DNA from: Bacteroides sp. UBA1317
GTDB lineage: Bacteria > Bacteroidota > Bacteroidia > Bacteroidales > Bacteroidaceae
Assembly: GCA_002307035.1 (NCBI GenBank)
Contig: DBTL01000044.1
Coordinates: forward strand, 1 to 35,132
Length of the DNA: 35,132 nt
Direction of reading: 5' to 3'
This document shows positions 1-7,276 of this stretch, one piece after another; the first letter of the stretch is position 1; each line of letters starts with the position of its first letter. The position numbers and the translations under genes are program-made. A model generated the notes under the pieces. It made no database searches, had not been told where the DNA came from, and saw nothing but the letters and a program-made list of their open reading frames with translations.

Positions 1-1947
1 TTTTATCTTCCCTTTTATAACTTCCGCATCTGTATCCAACCATCCTTTGTCCTGCTTGATGTTGAATTGAGCATACAGAGATTCATACTCGGCTTGTGTT
101 CCTTGCCTTACACGACCAGCTCCACCTACTTTCTGAAGTTCCTGTAATCTCTTTAGTTCTTTAAGGCGTTCAGCGTTCTGATTCATATTATAAGAACCCA
201 TGAGCTTCTGACGAATTAAGATCTGCTCGTTCTCTTTCTTTCTTGCTTCTGTAAGGTGATCTATTAAATTCTGCTCTGTTTTATATTCACCAAAGATTTT
301 CGGAGCTATCTTCTGTAATTCCTTAAATGCTTCTAACTTATCCTCTCTTGTAAGTGTTTCATCCTGTAACTTAGCGATAAGTTCGTCAATTCTGTTTTTC
401 TCATCTTCCAAATACTGATTGTACTGTTCGGTTCCTTCGGATATGCGTTTAAGTTCTTTTTCCTGTGCGGTCGTAGCATCATGAAAAGCCCATATGGCGG
501 TAACAAGTGTTCCAATTAATACTGCGGCTGCCACATAAGGATTCTTCAAGATAGCTGAATTTAGCAACGATTGCGCAACAGCACTTGATTTTAAGACAGT
601 ACCTAGTCGGGCGAGTGAAATAACGTACTTTCCATCTTCCAGAACAGTGAGAGCTAAAGCAACTCTGTAGGCCCCATAGGTTGCTATTAATCCAGTAAGA
701 ACCTTACCTACGGTCTCATAGTTCTGGATCAAAGATGTAGTACCCTTAATAACTCCCATGATTGCGCCTTCTCCGTCTGTTCCAATCTCATTAAAGACTC
801 TATCCAAAGCATCTTGCATCATGGAAAGTTGCCCATTGATAGTTTTAGATGCGTTTTCTGACATCTTGTAGAACTTGCCACCGGCACTTGTTGCATCAAT
901 AAAGGCCTGCTGAACCATTTCAGAAGAAACCGCACCTTTGGACATCTCATCTTTGAGCTCTGCTATGCTCTTACCTGTCTTTTGGGCAATAACCTGTAAT
1001 GGATTGAAACCAGCATTAATCATTTGGTTTAAGTCCTGCCCCATAAGCTTGCCTGTAGCAGACATTTGAGAGAATGCCAGAGTTAAAGAGTTAAACTTCT
1101 GAGTGTCTCCCATTGATATATCACCGATGGCTTTAAAGTAAGTCGGAACTTTCTCCGCCTCAATATTGAAGCCAAGCATCATTTGTGTGGCGGAAGAGAT
1201 ATCGGTTAGTGTTAAAGGAGAAACCGTTGCATAGTTTTTCACCTCTGCGAGCAAGGCATCAGTCTTTTCCTTACTGCCAAGCATTGTGTCTAATGCAATT
1301 TCAATCGATTCAAACTGACCTTTGACATGAATGAGTTCTGATCCTAACTGTTTTAATGCAGCAACTCCACCTATTACGCCAAGCATTTTGCCGAAAGACA
1401 TCGACATACCGCCATTGGCATTTACTACATTCTTTGTGTCATCCTTATACAGTGAGTATTCATCCCTGAGTTTCTTAACTGATAAACGAGCATTTGACTG
1501 TTCTGTTTGTAATCCAAAGAGAGTTGATTTTTCTTCTTGAAGTGCCTTCTTTGCAGCATTCAATTCACCCAAGGCTGAATTTGCCTGCAATGGGTTATTA
1601 CGAACTTTCTTGTAAGCATCAGACAATCTTCGCACATCCGCTTCAATATCTTTAACAACCGTTTTTTGATTGATAATCTTTTGAGTGAAGTCATTTACAG
1701 CCTGTGAGCCTTGATAAATCTTCTGCTTTAAGTCATTGCCCATAACAGCTCCTGCCACAGCAGCTTCTTCAACCATACCCCGCATTTGCTGTTTGGCTTG
1801 TTGCATCTGATTGTTAAGAACAGCAACAGCCTGTGGAGCCTTATTAACGTCCATAGACTTTATCTGTGTCTCTAATTTCGCTATCTCGTTACGTAGCCTT
1901 ATAACTTCTTGGTAATCGCTACTGACTTTAAAGTATAATTTTGCCAT
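1..1947 (-). CDS. Tail tape measure protein (5' part; runs off the left edge)
   Basis: Tape measure proteins fill the tail tube, set tail length and help DNA pass into the host. The visible part is 649 codons with no stop before the window edge. It starts at an ATG at 1947 whose A is also the last base of the preceding TAA (TAATG), with GGAGGAAAAA just upstream. The N-terminus is charged and coiled-coil-like (residues about 8-180, rich in K, E, Q and A). The middle has typical tape-measure wording such as LMGQDLNQMINAGFNPLQVIA and FNEIGTDGEGA. There are hydrophobic stretches (one near GTLVTAIWAF) and a long K/E-rich coiled coil near the cut edge. Its position directly after a frameshifting tail chaperone is the standard siphovirus order. 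The C-terminus is outside the window. Confidence 0.93.
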   Translation of the reverse strand, partial: MAKLYFKVSSDYQEVIRLRNEIAKLETQIKSMDVNKAPQAVAVLNNQMQQAKQQMRGMVEEAAVAGAVMGNDLKQKIYQGSQAVNDFTQKIINQKTVVKDIEADVRRLSDAYKKVRNNPLQANSALGELNAAKKALQEEKSTLFGLQTEQSNARLSVKKLRDEYSLYKDDTKNVVNANGGMSMSFGKMLGVIGGVAALKQLGSELIHVKGQFESIEIALDTMLGSKEKTDALLAEVKNYATVSPLTLTDISSATQMMLGFNIEAEKVPTYFKAIGDISMGDTQKFNSLTLAFSQMSATGKLMGQDLNQMINAGFNPLQVIAQKTGKSIAELKDEMSKGAVSSEMVQQAFIDATSAGGKFYKMSENASKTINGQLSMMQDALDRVFNEIGTDGEGAIMGVIKGTTSLIQNYETVGKVLTGLIATYGAYRVALALTVLEDGKYVISLARLGTVLKSSAVAQSLLNSAILKNPYVAAAVLIGTLVTAIWAFHDATTAQEKELKRISEGTEQYNQYLEDEKNRIDELIAKLQDETLTREDKLEAFKELQKIAPKIFGEYKTEQNLIDHLTEARKKENEQILIRQKLMGSYNMNQNAERLKELKRLQELQKVGGAGRVRQGTQAEYESLYAQFNIKQDKGWLDTDAEVIKGKIK

Positions 1948-2554
1948 TACTTTTTCCTCCTTCTTGATGCCATATCTTTGCCTGAACTTTCTTGTACTAA
2001 TTCGCCTGTTACTTCGTGTAATTTATCCTTTTGCATGATTATCAAATTACGGTAAGGGATCACCTCAAAAACTTCTTTGTAAGACAAATGAAGATTTTCC
2101 ATGAATGAAGCAATTTGTCCTAACATCGTATCGTTTCCTACAACTTCTCCTTTGCTACTATCTTTGCGGCGCTCTTCATGGAAAGCGCATATTCGAAAAA
2201 ACTCCCGCCATCCATTAAAGGAAGAACAGTTTCCCATGCATCTTTTATATCGCTATTTGTGGCTGACTGGAAGGCTTTACCTACTTTGTGAGCTTTCCAT
2301 CTCCAATTGCGTGTGTCACCAACGATCAATGCCGAAAGCCCCTTAATGATGTGTGGTATGTTTTCAGGGATCTCCCCGATGACAGTCAATTTACTATAAT
2401 TACCATCCAAACCTATCTTGGAGAAAGCCGAGCATGCCCGGCAGATAACTTTTATTGTTGGTGGATAAACTGTATAATACTTATCCTTTATGTGTATTGT
2501 GGCAAAGTCCTCACCTAGTAGACTATCTGACACTAATTTAGCTGCTTCATTCAT
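1947..2554 (-). CDS. Tail assembly chaperone, frameshifted (gpG-T-like) form
   Basis: This is a predicted 202-residue fusion. Residues 1-120 come from the 138-residue frame, then a -1 shift at 2195-2201 adds 82 residues starting RICAFHEERRKD and ending in the basic tail ASRRRKK. The second frame is open from 2237 to 1947 and is exactly -1 relative to the first. It ends in a TAA that overlaps the tape measure ATG, so it is fitted to its neighbour although it has no good start of its own. In lambda-type phages the shifted product binds the tape measure (T domain) and recruits tube subunits (G domain). Order, phase and slippery site agree here; the shift efficiency cannot be read from the sequence. 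Confidence 0.72.
2138..2554 (-). CDS. Tail assembly chaperone, short (gpG-like) form
   Basis: This 138-residue acidic/helical protein lies between the tail tube gene and the tape measure gene, where siphoviruses encode the tail assembly chaperone. Such chaperones coat the tape measure during tube polymerisation and are absent from the virion. The sequence itself has no strong family motif that I recognise, so the call rests on position, size and the overlapping second reading frame. The stop TAG is at 2138-2140. A TTTTTTC slippery heptamer sits near the 3' end, in the correct phase for -1 slippage (separate entry). ATG at 2554 is the only reasonable start. Confidence 0.75.
   Translation of the reverse strand: MNEAAKLVSDSLLGEDFATIHIKDKYYTVYPPTIKVICRACSAFSKIGLDGNYSKLTVIGEIPENIPHIIKGLSALIVGDTRNWRWKAHKVGKAFQSATNSDIKDAWETVLPLMDGGSFFEYALSMKSAAKIVAKEKL
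2195..2201 (-). other. Programmed -1 frameshift slippery site TTTTTTC
   Basis: On the minus strand the zero frame reads AGT TTT TTC GAA. The heptamer T_TTT_TTC therefore fits the X_XXY_YYZ rule, and both tRNAs can re-pair after slipping back one base. The -1 frame then reads TTT TTT CGA ATA and stays open to the tape measure start. A purine-rich GGCGGGAG lies directly upstream and could act as an internal Shine-Dalgarno-like stimulator. Confidence 0.75.
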
Positions 2555-2569
2555 ACTTCTTCAAATTTA

Positions 2570-2604
2570 AAACGGGTGAGGTGATCTGGCCACTCCACCC
2601 GTTT
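2570..2604 (-). terminator. Hairpin between tail tube and tail chaperone genes
   Basis: AAACGGGTG pairs with CACCCGTTT (9 bp, with a further 3 bp after an internal mismatch). On the minus strand it is followed by a short T-rich stretch (TTTTAAATTT). It could attenuate transcription after the highly expressed capsid and tube genes. The T-run is weak, so partial termination or mRNA end protection are both possible. Confidence 0.5.
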
Positions 2605-2623
2605 ATTATCCTAAAAATCAATC

Positions 2624-3175
2624 TTATCCCACTGTCACCACTTCCGAATCATCAAACCAATATTCGGAGCGAACGCCATCAACTCCCGGTTCCAATGCTA
2701 CCCCTGAGAGAGCTAAACCAATAGCCTTATCCGTATTAGCCTCACGAGTTGTCACGGCTCCTTTAGGGAATACACACCATTGGCTATCTTTCGTTTGGAA
2801 GATAAGGCATTTGTATGTTTCAACAATGCCACTGGCACGTTTCCAACCTACAATCTTATCCCCGTTCTTGATAACATCACCGCCCATTAAATCGGCCTTT
2901 GTCTGATAGTCATATTGCCCGATAGTAAAGGATGCCTGAATATCCCCCATTTCGGTATCCTGTCGGTAATTCTGCCCTGTCAAAGCGTTCTTATAACGAG
3001 TGGTGCTTGGCTCGGATTCCTCCAAACTCCATGTGTCACCATGTACGTTAGAAATCTCATGCTTTGCGGTGACTGCGGCATCTATGATCGTTTTCAAAGC
3101 TGTACCCGTAAGGTCAGCCGCAATTACGCTTGTCTCAGCGTATAAAATTCTTTTAATACCTGCTGCTGTAATCAT
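2624..3175 (-). CDS. Major tail tube protein
   Basis: A 183-residue protein placed between the connector genes and the tail chaperone. It has the beta-rich, acidic, G/T-rich composition of siphovirus tube subunits, for example GDIQASFTIGQYDYQTKADL and GLALSGVALEPGVDGVRSEYWF. Tube proteins form stacked hexamers around the tape measure. The start ATG at 3175 lies just after the preceding gene's TAA at 3178-3180. The hairpin that follows sets it apart from the chaperone gene and fits its expected high dose. The family assignment is from position and character, not from a catalytic motif. Confidence 0.8.
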   Translation of the reverse strand: MITAAGIKRILYAETSVIAADLTGTALKTIIDAAVTAKHEISNVHGDTWSLEESEPSTTRYKNALTGQNYRQDTEMGDIQASFTIGQYDYQTKADLMGGDVIKNGDKIVGWKRASGIVETYKCLIFQTKDSQWCVFPKGAVTTREANTDKAIGLALSGVALEPGVDGVRSEYWFDDSEVVTVG

Positions 3176-3177
3176 AA

Positions 3178-3570
3178 TTATTTAACATTTAATACTTCAA
3201 ATAATAATCTACAATTCACATAATGACACTTTAAAGCTGTGTCCGCTTCCCGACCTATAGAATTAATTGAATAGCGATAACAAGTTCCATCATAAGAACT
3301 TACGACATCATCCAATATCGTTTGAACCTCTCTTTCAAGCTCGCCTAGACGAACGGAATTAGCGGAGTTTTCGCTTGAGTCTGGAACGCAAATATTTACT
3401 TCTACAAAACCTTTCTTCCAGTAAGTTCCCGAAGTTTGGGCTTTGGCATGAATGACAATTCGTTCTTCCGTAACCTCACCCGTAGGCGTTTCACCATCGG
3501 GATAGATTCTTATACCGAAAGCTTGGCAGTCACGATAAAGGATATTTGCTATGTCACTACTTACTATCAT
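3178..3570 (-). CDS. Probable tail terminator / tail completion protein
   Basis: 130 residues. Tail terminators cap the tail tube and join it to the head. The protein has an N-terminal helix (SSDIANILYRDCQAFGIRIY) and then alternating beta strands, including the phrases ERIVIHAKAQTSGTYWKKGFVEVNICVP and CHYVNCRLLFEVLNV. That is the general alpha/beta plan of lambda gpU/SPP1 gp17-type proteins. It directly precedes the tail tube gene, the usual place for this role. The start ATG (3570) shares a base with the stop of the upstream gene. No invariant motif proves the family. Confidence 0.6.
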   Translation of the reverse strand: MIVSSDIANILYRDCQAFGIRIYPDGETPTGEVTEERIVIHAKAQTSGTYWKKGFVEVNICVPDSSENSANSVRLGELEREVQTILDDVVSSYDGTCYRYSINSIGREADTALKCHYVNCRLLFEVLNVK

Positions 3571-3866
3571 TATTCAAATTCTTCTTTTAGCCGTTTTTCA
3601 GCATGTAGAGCTGTACTACTTAAAACATCAAACCCCTTGGATTCTACGAATGAAGCGTATTCCGCTTCGTTTTTCAGAGTTACCCCCTCCTTGTCTACCT
3701 CGTAATCATTGGATGCCCTCAAATGCCCTGTATGGTCTTTATAGCTGCCATGTTCTTTAGCGTATTGAACGGCTTCCTCTCCTATCTCATGCTCTTTGGC
3801 AAGTACTCTGGCTTCTTCCCCCTGAAAGAAGGAATCCACATCAGAAAAGTCGAAACCTACATCCAT
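3570..3866 (-). CDS. HK97 gp10-like neck / tail completion protein
   Basis: 98 residues. The segment HTGHLRASNDYEV followed by EAEYASFVESKGFDVL matches the HK97 gp10-like pattern, in which a TG-x-LR(A/N)S motif is followed by a Y-A-x-(Y/F)VE motif. These proteins act at the head-tail interface. The N-terminal half is acidic and helical. The gene starts inside the 3' end of the upstream connector gene (10-nt overlap), typical of translational coupling in this operon. Confidence 0.75.
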   Translation of the reverse strand: MDVGFDFSDVDSFFQGEEARVLAKEHEIGEEAVQYAKEHGSYKDHTGHLRASNDYEVDKEGVTLKNEAEYASFVESKGFDVLSSTALHAEKRLKEEFE

Positions 3867-4180
3867 AGCTCTGAGTAGTTAAAGTAGTTAGTTGACTTGA
3901 CAGCGTAAACCGTCCCTTTTCCTCTCACCATATCTCCATCCATACATCTGACTTCATCACCTGTTTTCAGAGAGACTTTCTTCTCACATACCACATGGTA
4001 GTTAGGTCTATAGACTTGTCCATTTGCAGAAGTAAACTCTTTGGTTGTGTTATCATCACAACGACATTCACATACAGTTTGCCAATCTTCACTACCAGTA
4101 CCTGGGACAGGTCTTCCAAACTCATCCCTTTCAGGTTCTGTAATTACCTTAACTTGCAATATATGAGGGGCAAAAATCAT
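3857..4180 (-). CDS. Head closure / head-tail joining protein
   Basis: 107 residues, beta-rich. The central RPNYHVVCEKKVSLKTGDEV and the cysteine-containing VCECRCDDN segment resemble small head-closure proteins (SPP1 gp16 / HK97 gp7-like), which seal the portal after packaging. It lies between the capsid-proximal adaptor gene and the gp10-like gene, the expected slot. The 4-nt overlap with the upstream gene and the 10-nt overlap with the next point to coupled translation. The family call is by position and fold character. Confidence 0.6.
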   Translation of the reverse strand: MIFAPHILQVKVITEPERDEFGRPVPGTGSEDWQTVCECRCDDNTTKEFTSANGQVYRPNYHVVCEKKVSLKTGDEVRCMDGDMVRGKGTVYAVKSTNYFNYSELWM

Positions 4181-4479
4181 AAGAACGTTACTTTAGGTTT
4201 ATTACTTAACTCATCCTTTAATCCGTACTCTTTGCAAGCCCATGAATAGTAGTCTTTAATGCCCTGAATGTTCCAAGACATCGAAAATCCACTTTCCGAA
4301 ATTGACTGCGCACGGAGTAAGAGAGAAGGAATGAACTTCACAATAGCAACATCTACTTTGAGCTTGTTATCAGTAGTCACCTCTTCATCCAATCCAAGAG
4401 AGATATCCAAAAGGTCAACCTCCGACAATCGAATGCCGAAGGTCTGAAACTTTTGTTTTATGTAGTCACTTGTTATCAT
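4177..4479 (-). CDS. Head-tail connector (adaptor) protein
   Basis: 100 residues, almost wholly helical, with MITSDYIKQKFQTFGIRLSE at the N-terminus and WNIQGIKDYYSWACKEYGL near the C-terminus. Small helical adaptors of the gp6/gp15 type bind under the portal and sit directly after the capsid gene, as here. The start ATG overlaps the end of the capsid gene by 4 nt. I recognise the general class common in Bacteroides phages but no residue-level signature. Confidence 0.6.
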   Translation of the reverse strand: MITSDYIKQKFQTFGIRLSEVDLLDISLGLDEEVTTDNKLKVDVAIVKFIPSLLLRAQSISESGFSMSWNIQGIKDYYSWACKEYGLKDELSNKPKVTFL

Positions 4480-5558
4480 GCGTTCATGGCTGATAAATCA
4501 AAATTCACAATCTGCGTAGGATTACTGATTTGAGGAATCCATTCAGCAGCATACTCAAGATAACGACCGTTCTTATCTCTGTATTGGGAGATAAGCATGT
4601 TACCGTCCGCTCCTGTATAAGTCCGTCCCTGAATAGGGTCAGTTGCTTCATACGGAGTATGGAATCTCATATAGCCAATCTTATCCTGCGGTAAGAGAGT
4701 AATACGATCATCGGCATATACAGCCTTATTTACCCCGGTTTGGTCTTTTACGTAATCGTTTTTGATTTCGATAGCGGGAAGACCGATACCAGTGAATACT
4801 TCAGAAGCCATTTGCGAAGTGATAAGCCCTCCAGCCATATAGAACTGGTTGGAACCTAGTGTCATCTTGAACTTATCCCCGAATTCAGAAGAACCCACAA
4901 TATTCTTAATGAACGTTGAGCGTGTCATGATCATTTTAGAGAACACTCCGTAATCAGCCGCCAAAGCATTAATCTGAGCTTGCAGATAAGTAATGAAAAC
5001 ATTCTTAGTAGCAGCCTCGGGAGTGATAAACTTAAGCGGAAGATCAATCTTCAACAAGTCTGTTCCGTCAGGGTTGTTATCTTTGTTCTTCACTTCTGCG
5101 CTACCAGTCATCAGCAATGAGCCTACAACTAAATCCATTCTCTTATGAGCGGCCAACAATACTTGGCGATAATCATCATAGATAAAGCTCACAATCTCAT
5201 TAAGAGCTGTGGTTTGGTCAGATGTCTTAGCAGCGTTGTATTTGTCAATCAGATCCTGTAACTCGGAAAGACGGTCAATAGACATTTGGTAAGCATCACC
5301 TAAATAGGCGATTTCGCCATAGCCTGAACCGATATTCCGACGCTCACGAATAGGTTTTTCTCCATAGCGGGAATTAATGGAGCCTGCCATAACACCGGTA
5401 ACAGTACCGATATAATCCTTGAACACACGGGTAGTCGTTCTGCGGAAGTCAAGATACTGCATCCAATAGATCATATCTTTACGTGTTTGAGTAACACGGT
5501 TAATGACCGCCGATACTATATTGGGGTCATTGAATAACGTATCAATAGTTAACATCAT
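4476..5558 (-). CDS. Major capsid protein (gpE-like)
   Basis: 360 residues, a usual length for HK97-fold major capsid proteins of the lambda gpE type. The N-terminus (LFNDPNIVSAVINRVTQTR) and the segment YLGDAYQMSIDRLSELQDLI resemble the N-arm and spine helix of that group. The C-terminal part (RYLEYAAEWIPQISNPTQIV) is typical of capsid proteins shared by Bacteroides siphoviruses. The protein follows scaffold and decoration genes, as expected. Translation may start at either of two adjacent ATGs (5558 or 5555). No separate protease is visible, and the scaffold is also unfused. Confidence 0.85.
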   Translation of the reverse strand: MMLTIDTLFNDPNIVSAVINRVTQTRKDMIYWMQYLDFRRTTTRVFKDYIGTVTGVMAGSINSRYGEKPIRERRNIGSGYGEIAYLGDAYQMSIDRLSELQDLIDKYNAAKTSDQTTALNEIVSFIYDDYRQVLLAAHKRMDLVVGSLLMTGSAEVKNKDNNPDGTDLLKIDLPLKFITPEAATKNVFITYLQAQINALAADYGVFSKMIMTRSTFIKNIVGSSEFGDKFKMTLGSNQFYMAGGLITSQMASEVFTGIGLPAIEIKNDYVKDQTGVNKAVYADDRITLLPQDKIGYMRFHTPYEATDPIQGRTYTGADGNMLISQYRDKNGRYLEYAAEWIPQISNPTQIVNFDLSAMNA

Positions 5559-5571
5559 AATCTATCGGGGT

Positions 5572-6165
5572 TTATTCGTTAAACTGGAAATGAGGTAAGT
5601 TCGCTTTATCCTTATCGGAGAAAGGAATCACCAATTTATCAGGTTCAATCTCAAAAGCTCTCATTAAAAGAGCAATCAGGTTTATGCCACTCTCAATCTT
5701 TTTCCGCTCGAATAAAGCGGAATTGGCTACATTCTTAGGGGTTGTACCACTAACGGCAGCAGCCTCAAAAAGAACTGCGTCTTTAGCGATATTAGCACCG
5801 AAAGCGGCTGCAATGGTCAACACATCATAGTCAGCGTTAGACTTGTCTATCGCACTGACCTGTGCGCCCTTTGATCCGTTCCCGATGAACATTCCTGCAT
5901 AGGAGAGAGAGTTCTTTGCTATCTTGATAGTCAAAGCCTCTGCCCCGGTTGCGTAAGCTTCTATCACCTTTACGTTTCTCACCGGGACACAAATCTTTGT
6001 ATTTAGATTTGCAGCTATGGGAGTGAACGAAGGTAGATAATCGCCTACATTCAAATTCGTCGTATCGAGCTTATAAACTCCTCTACGGCGTACACCCGAC
6101 TGCACATCATATCTCTCTTCAACAGATGGTTCGGGCGTTAAATTGTAAGTAAATCCTGCACTCAT
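5572..6165 (-). CDS. Capsid decoration / head fibre-like protein
   Basis: 197 residues between scaffold and major capsid, the usual site for a decoration protein (lambda D position). The middle (YAGMFIGNGSKGAQVSAID, then VLTIAAAFGANIAKDAVLFEA) is beta-rich, small-residue-rich and fibre-like. It resembles head fibre domains annotated in Bacteroides phages. The C-terminal third (GINLIALLMRAFEIEPDKLVI) is more helical. I infer that it binds the outside of the capsid. A scaffold-assisting role cannot be excluded. Confidence 0.6.
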   Translation of the reverse strand: MSAGFTYNLTPEPSVEERYDVQSGVRRRGVYKLDTTNLNVGDYLPSFTPIAANLNTKICVPVRNVKVIEAYATGAEALTIKIAKNSLSYAGMFIGNGSKGAQVSAIDKSNADYDVLTIAAAFGANIAKDAVLFEAAAVSGTTPKNVANSALFERKKIESGINLIALLMRAFEIEPDKLVIPFSDKDKANLPHFQFNE

Positions 6166-6168
6166 TTT

Positions 6169-6810
6169 TTACTTGTTACTTTGTTCTACAATCTCTTTAG
6201 TACCGGCATTGATCGCTTTCGCTATCTCGGTACTTTCTTTCTCAAATTTCTGCTCGGATGATTCCGGACTTTTCACACCTTCAAAGCCTACATTGGCGAA
6301 ATCCTGTTTTAGCTCCTTGAAATAAGTATCCAAATCAGCATCCTCAGCAATAGAGACTTTTTTAGCGAATGATTCGGGAATACCGTACTCTTTGGCTTTT
6401 GCAAGAACCTGCGTTTGGCGTGTAACCTGTGATTCTTTCTGCTCAAAGCCTGCGAGTTTATCCGAAAGAGGCTTAACGGCTGCACTAACGGCATTGGCTA
6501 TCATGGTAGCCATGTCATCTGTTTTAGGTGCCTGAATAGGTTCTGGTTTCGGATCGGGATTCTCAACTGGCTTACACTCTTTAAGGTTATGCTTCTTCTC
6601 GTAGTTTCTGACTGCGGAATTAGAGGCATCCCCGGCACGGAAATCGCCATAACTAGTTAGCACGTCCGAAAAACTAACTCCCTCCACAATGGTAGGTATT
6701 TGGCTTTCGTCCGTTACACCCTCAGCTCTCTTTTCAGCTATTCGGGTTAAGATAGCATCATCAATACCGCTAAATTTCGTTTTTAATGCTGCTAGAATCT
6801 TTTCTTTCAT
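6169..6810 (-). CDS. Capsid scaffolding protein
   Basis: 213 residues: a globular helical N-terminus (1-75), a proline-rich linker (VENPDPKPEPIQAPK, about 82-96), then a K/E/Q-rich coiled coil to the end. This build and its place at the head of the capsid block fit a phage scaffold, which directs shell assembly and is later lost. No serine-protease motif is seen, so it seems a pure scaffold. It is the first gene after a strong candidate late promoter module upstream (6852-6923). Confidence 0.75.
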   Translation of the reverse strand: MKEKILAALKTKFSGIDDAILTRIAEKRAEGVTDESQIPTIVEGVSFSDVLTSYGDFRAGDASNSAVRNYEKKHNLKECKPVENPDPKPEPIQAPKTDDMATMIANAVSAAVKPLSDKLAGFEQKESQVTRQTQVLAKAKEYGIPESFAKKVSIAEDADLDTYFKELKQDFANVGFEGVKSPESSEQKFEKESTEIAKAINAGTKEIVEQSNK

Positions 6811-6848
6811 ACCGTATGAATATTAAATTGTTAAATTGAAATTCAGTG

Positions 6849-6942
6849 GTATAAAAGTACTTATAGGGTAGTTCTATGGGAATTTTTTAAGGATGGGATA
6901 CACGACAACAGAAAGATTGTCGTAAAATCAGTATAAAAGTAC
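6849..6942. repeat. Direct repeat GTATAAAAGTAC, two copies 82 bp apart
   Basis: The 12-mer GTATAAAAGTAC occurs at 6849-6860 and at 6931-6942. On the minus strand both read GTACTTTTATAC and both are followed within a few bases by CTGA. They flank the dyad at 6902-6923. The distal copy has only a very poor dyad at the matching upstream distance (about 6984-7005), so it may be a worn duplicate of the promoter module. Confidence 0.55.
6852..6923 (-). promoter_or_regulatory. Late promoter module, copy 1 (dyad plus -7-like box)
   Basis: On the minus strand the dyad CGACAAT-CTTTC-TGTTGTCG (core arms at 6902-6908 and 6917-6923) is followed, exactly 41 nt later, by GTACTTTTATAC (6860-6849), whose TACTTTTA resembles the Bacteroides -7 box TAnnTTTG. 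The same dyad with the same 41-nt gap occurs at 16617-16691. No good TTTG -33 box is present, which suits an activator-dependent promoter. It reads into scaffold, capsid and tail genes. From here to 7052 I see no gene. Confidence 0.65.
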
Positions 6943-7052
6943 CTTGAAAGGGCTTGGATAGGAAATTTTCAGAGGTGGGAAAGCTAACAAACAGGGAGGT
7001 GTGCTATTAAATAAAAAAGACGTGAAGTTGGAGTAAAAGAATTGAAATAATA

Positions 7053-7088
7053 TTAAAAAGCAACCTCTGCAAATTAGCAAAGGTCGCT
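7053..7088 (-). terminator. Rho-independent terminator of the cargo ATPase transcript
   Basis: A 12-bp stem (7059-7070 with 7077-7088, two G-T wobbles) and a 6-nt loop are followed on the minus strand by a TTTTT run. It closes the transcription unit that contains the Schlafen-RRM gene and marks the left boundary of the cargo segment. Confidence 0.8.
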
Positions 7089-7149
7089 ATCTTTATTAAA
7101 AGAATGCTTTTACAAATTATAGTCTATACTCGTCGAAATTCTAGTCTAT

Positions 7150-7248
7150 TTACTTTCTTCTAAACAAGCCTATACAGTAAAAAAAATAACAAATAAACCC
7201 TATTACAGTTTCAATAATTGGTAAAAGTGCCCACCTTCTCATTCTCAT
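7150..7248 (-). CDS. Possible small membrane protein (32 aa)
   Basis: The reading frame starts MRMRRWALLPIIETVIGF and continues ICYFFYCIGLFRRK, a single hydrophobic segment flanked by basic residues. This is the pattern of a small one-pass membrane protein. It lies 28 nt after the Schlafen-RRM gene and before that unit's terminator, so it would be co-transcribed. ATG at 7242 is an alternative start. The short length makes a chance frame possible. Confidence 0.4.
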   Translation of the reverse strand: MRMRRWALLPIIETVIGFICYFFYCIGLFRRK

Positions 7249-7276
7249 GAGCACACTCACTATATTTCTTAATTCA

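Noticed and set aside
6849..6942. Possible CRISPR-type repeat from the two 12-mers
   Set aside because: Only two short copies with no regular spacer series; better explained as promoter elements.
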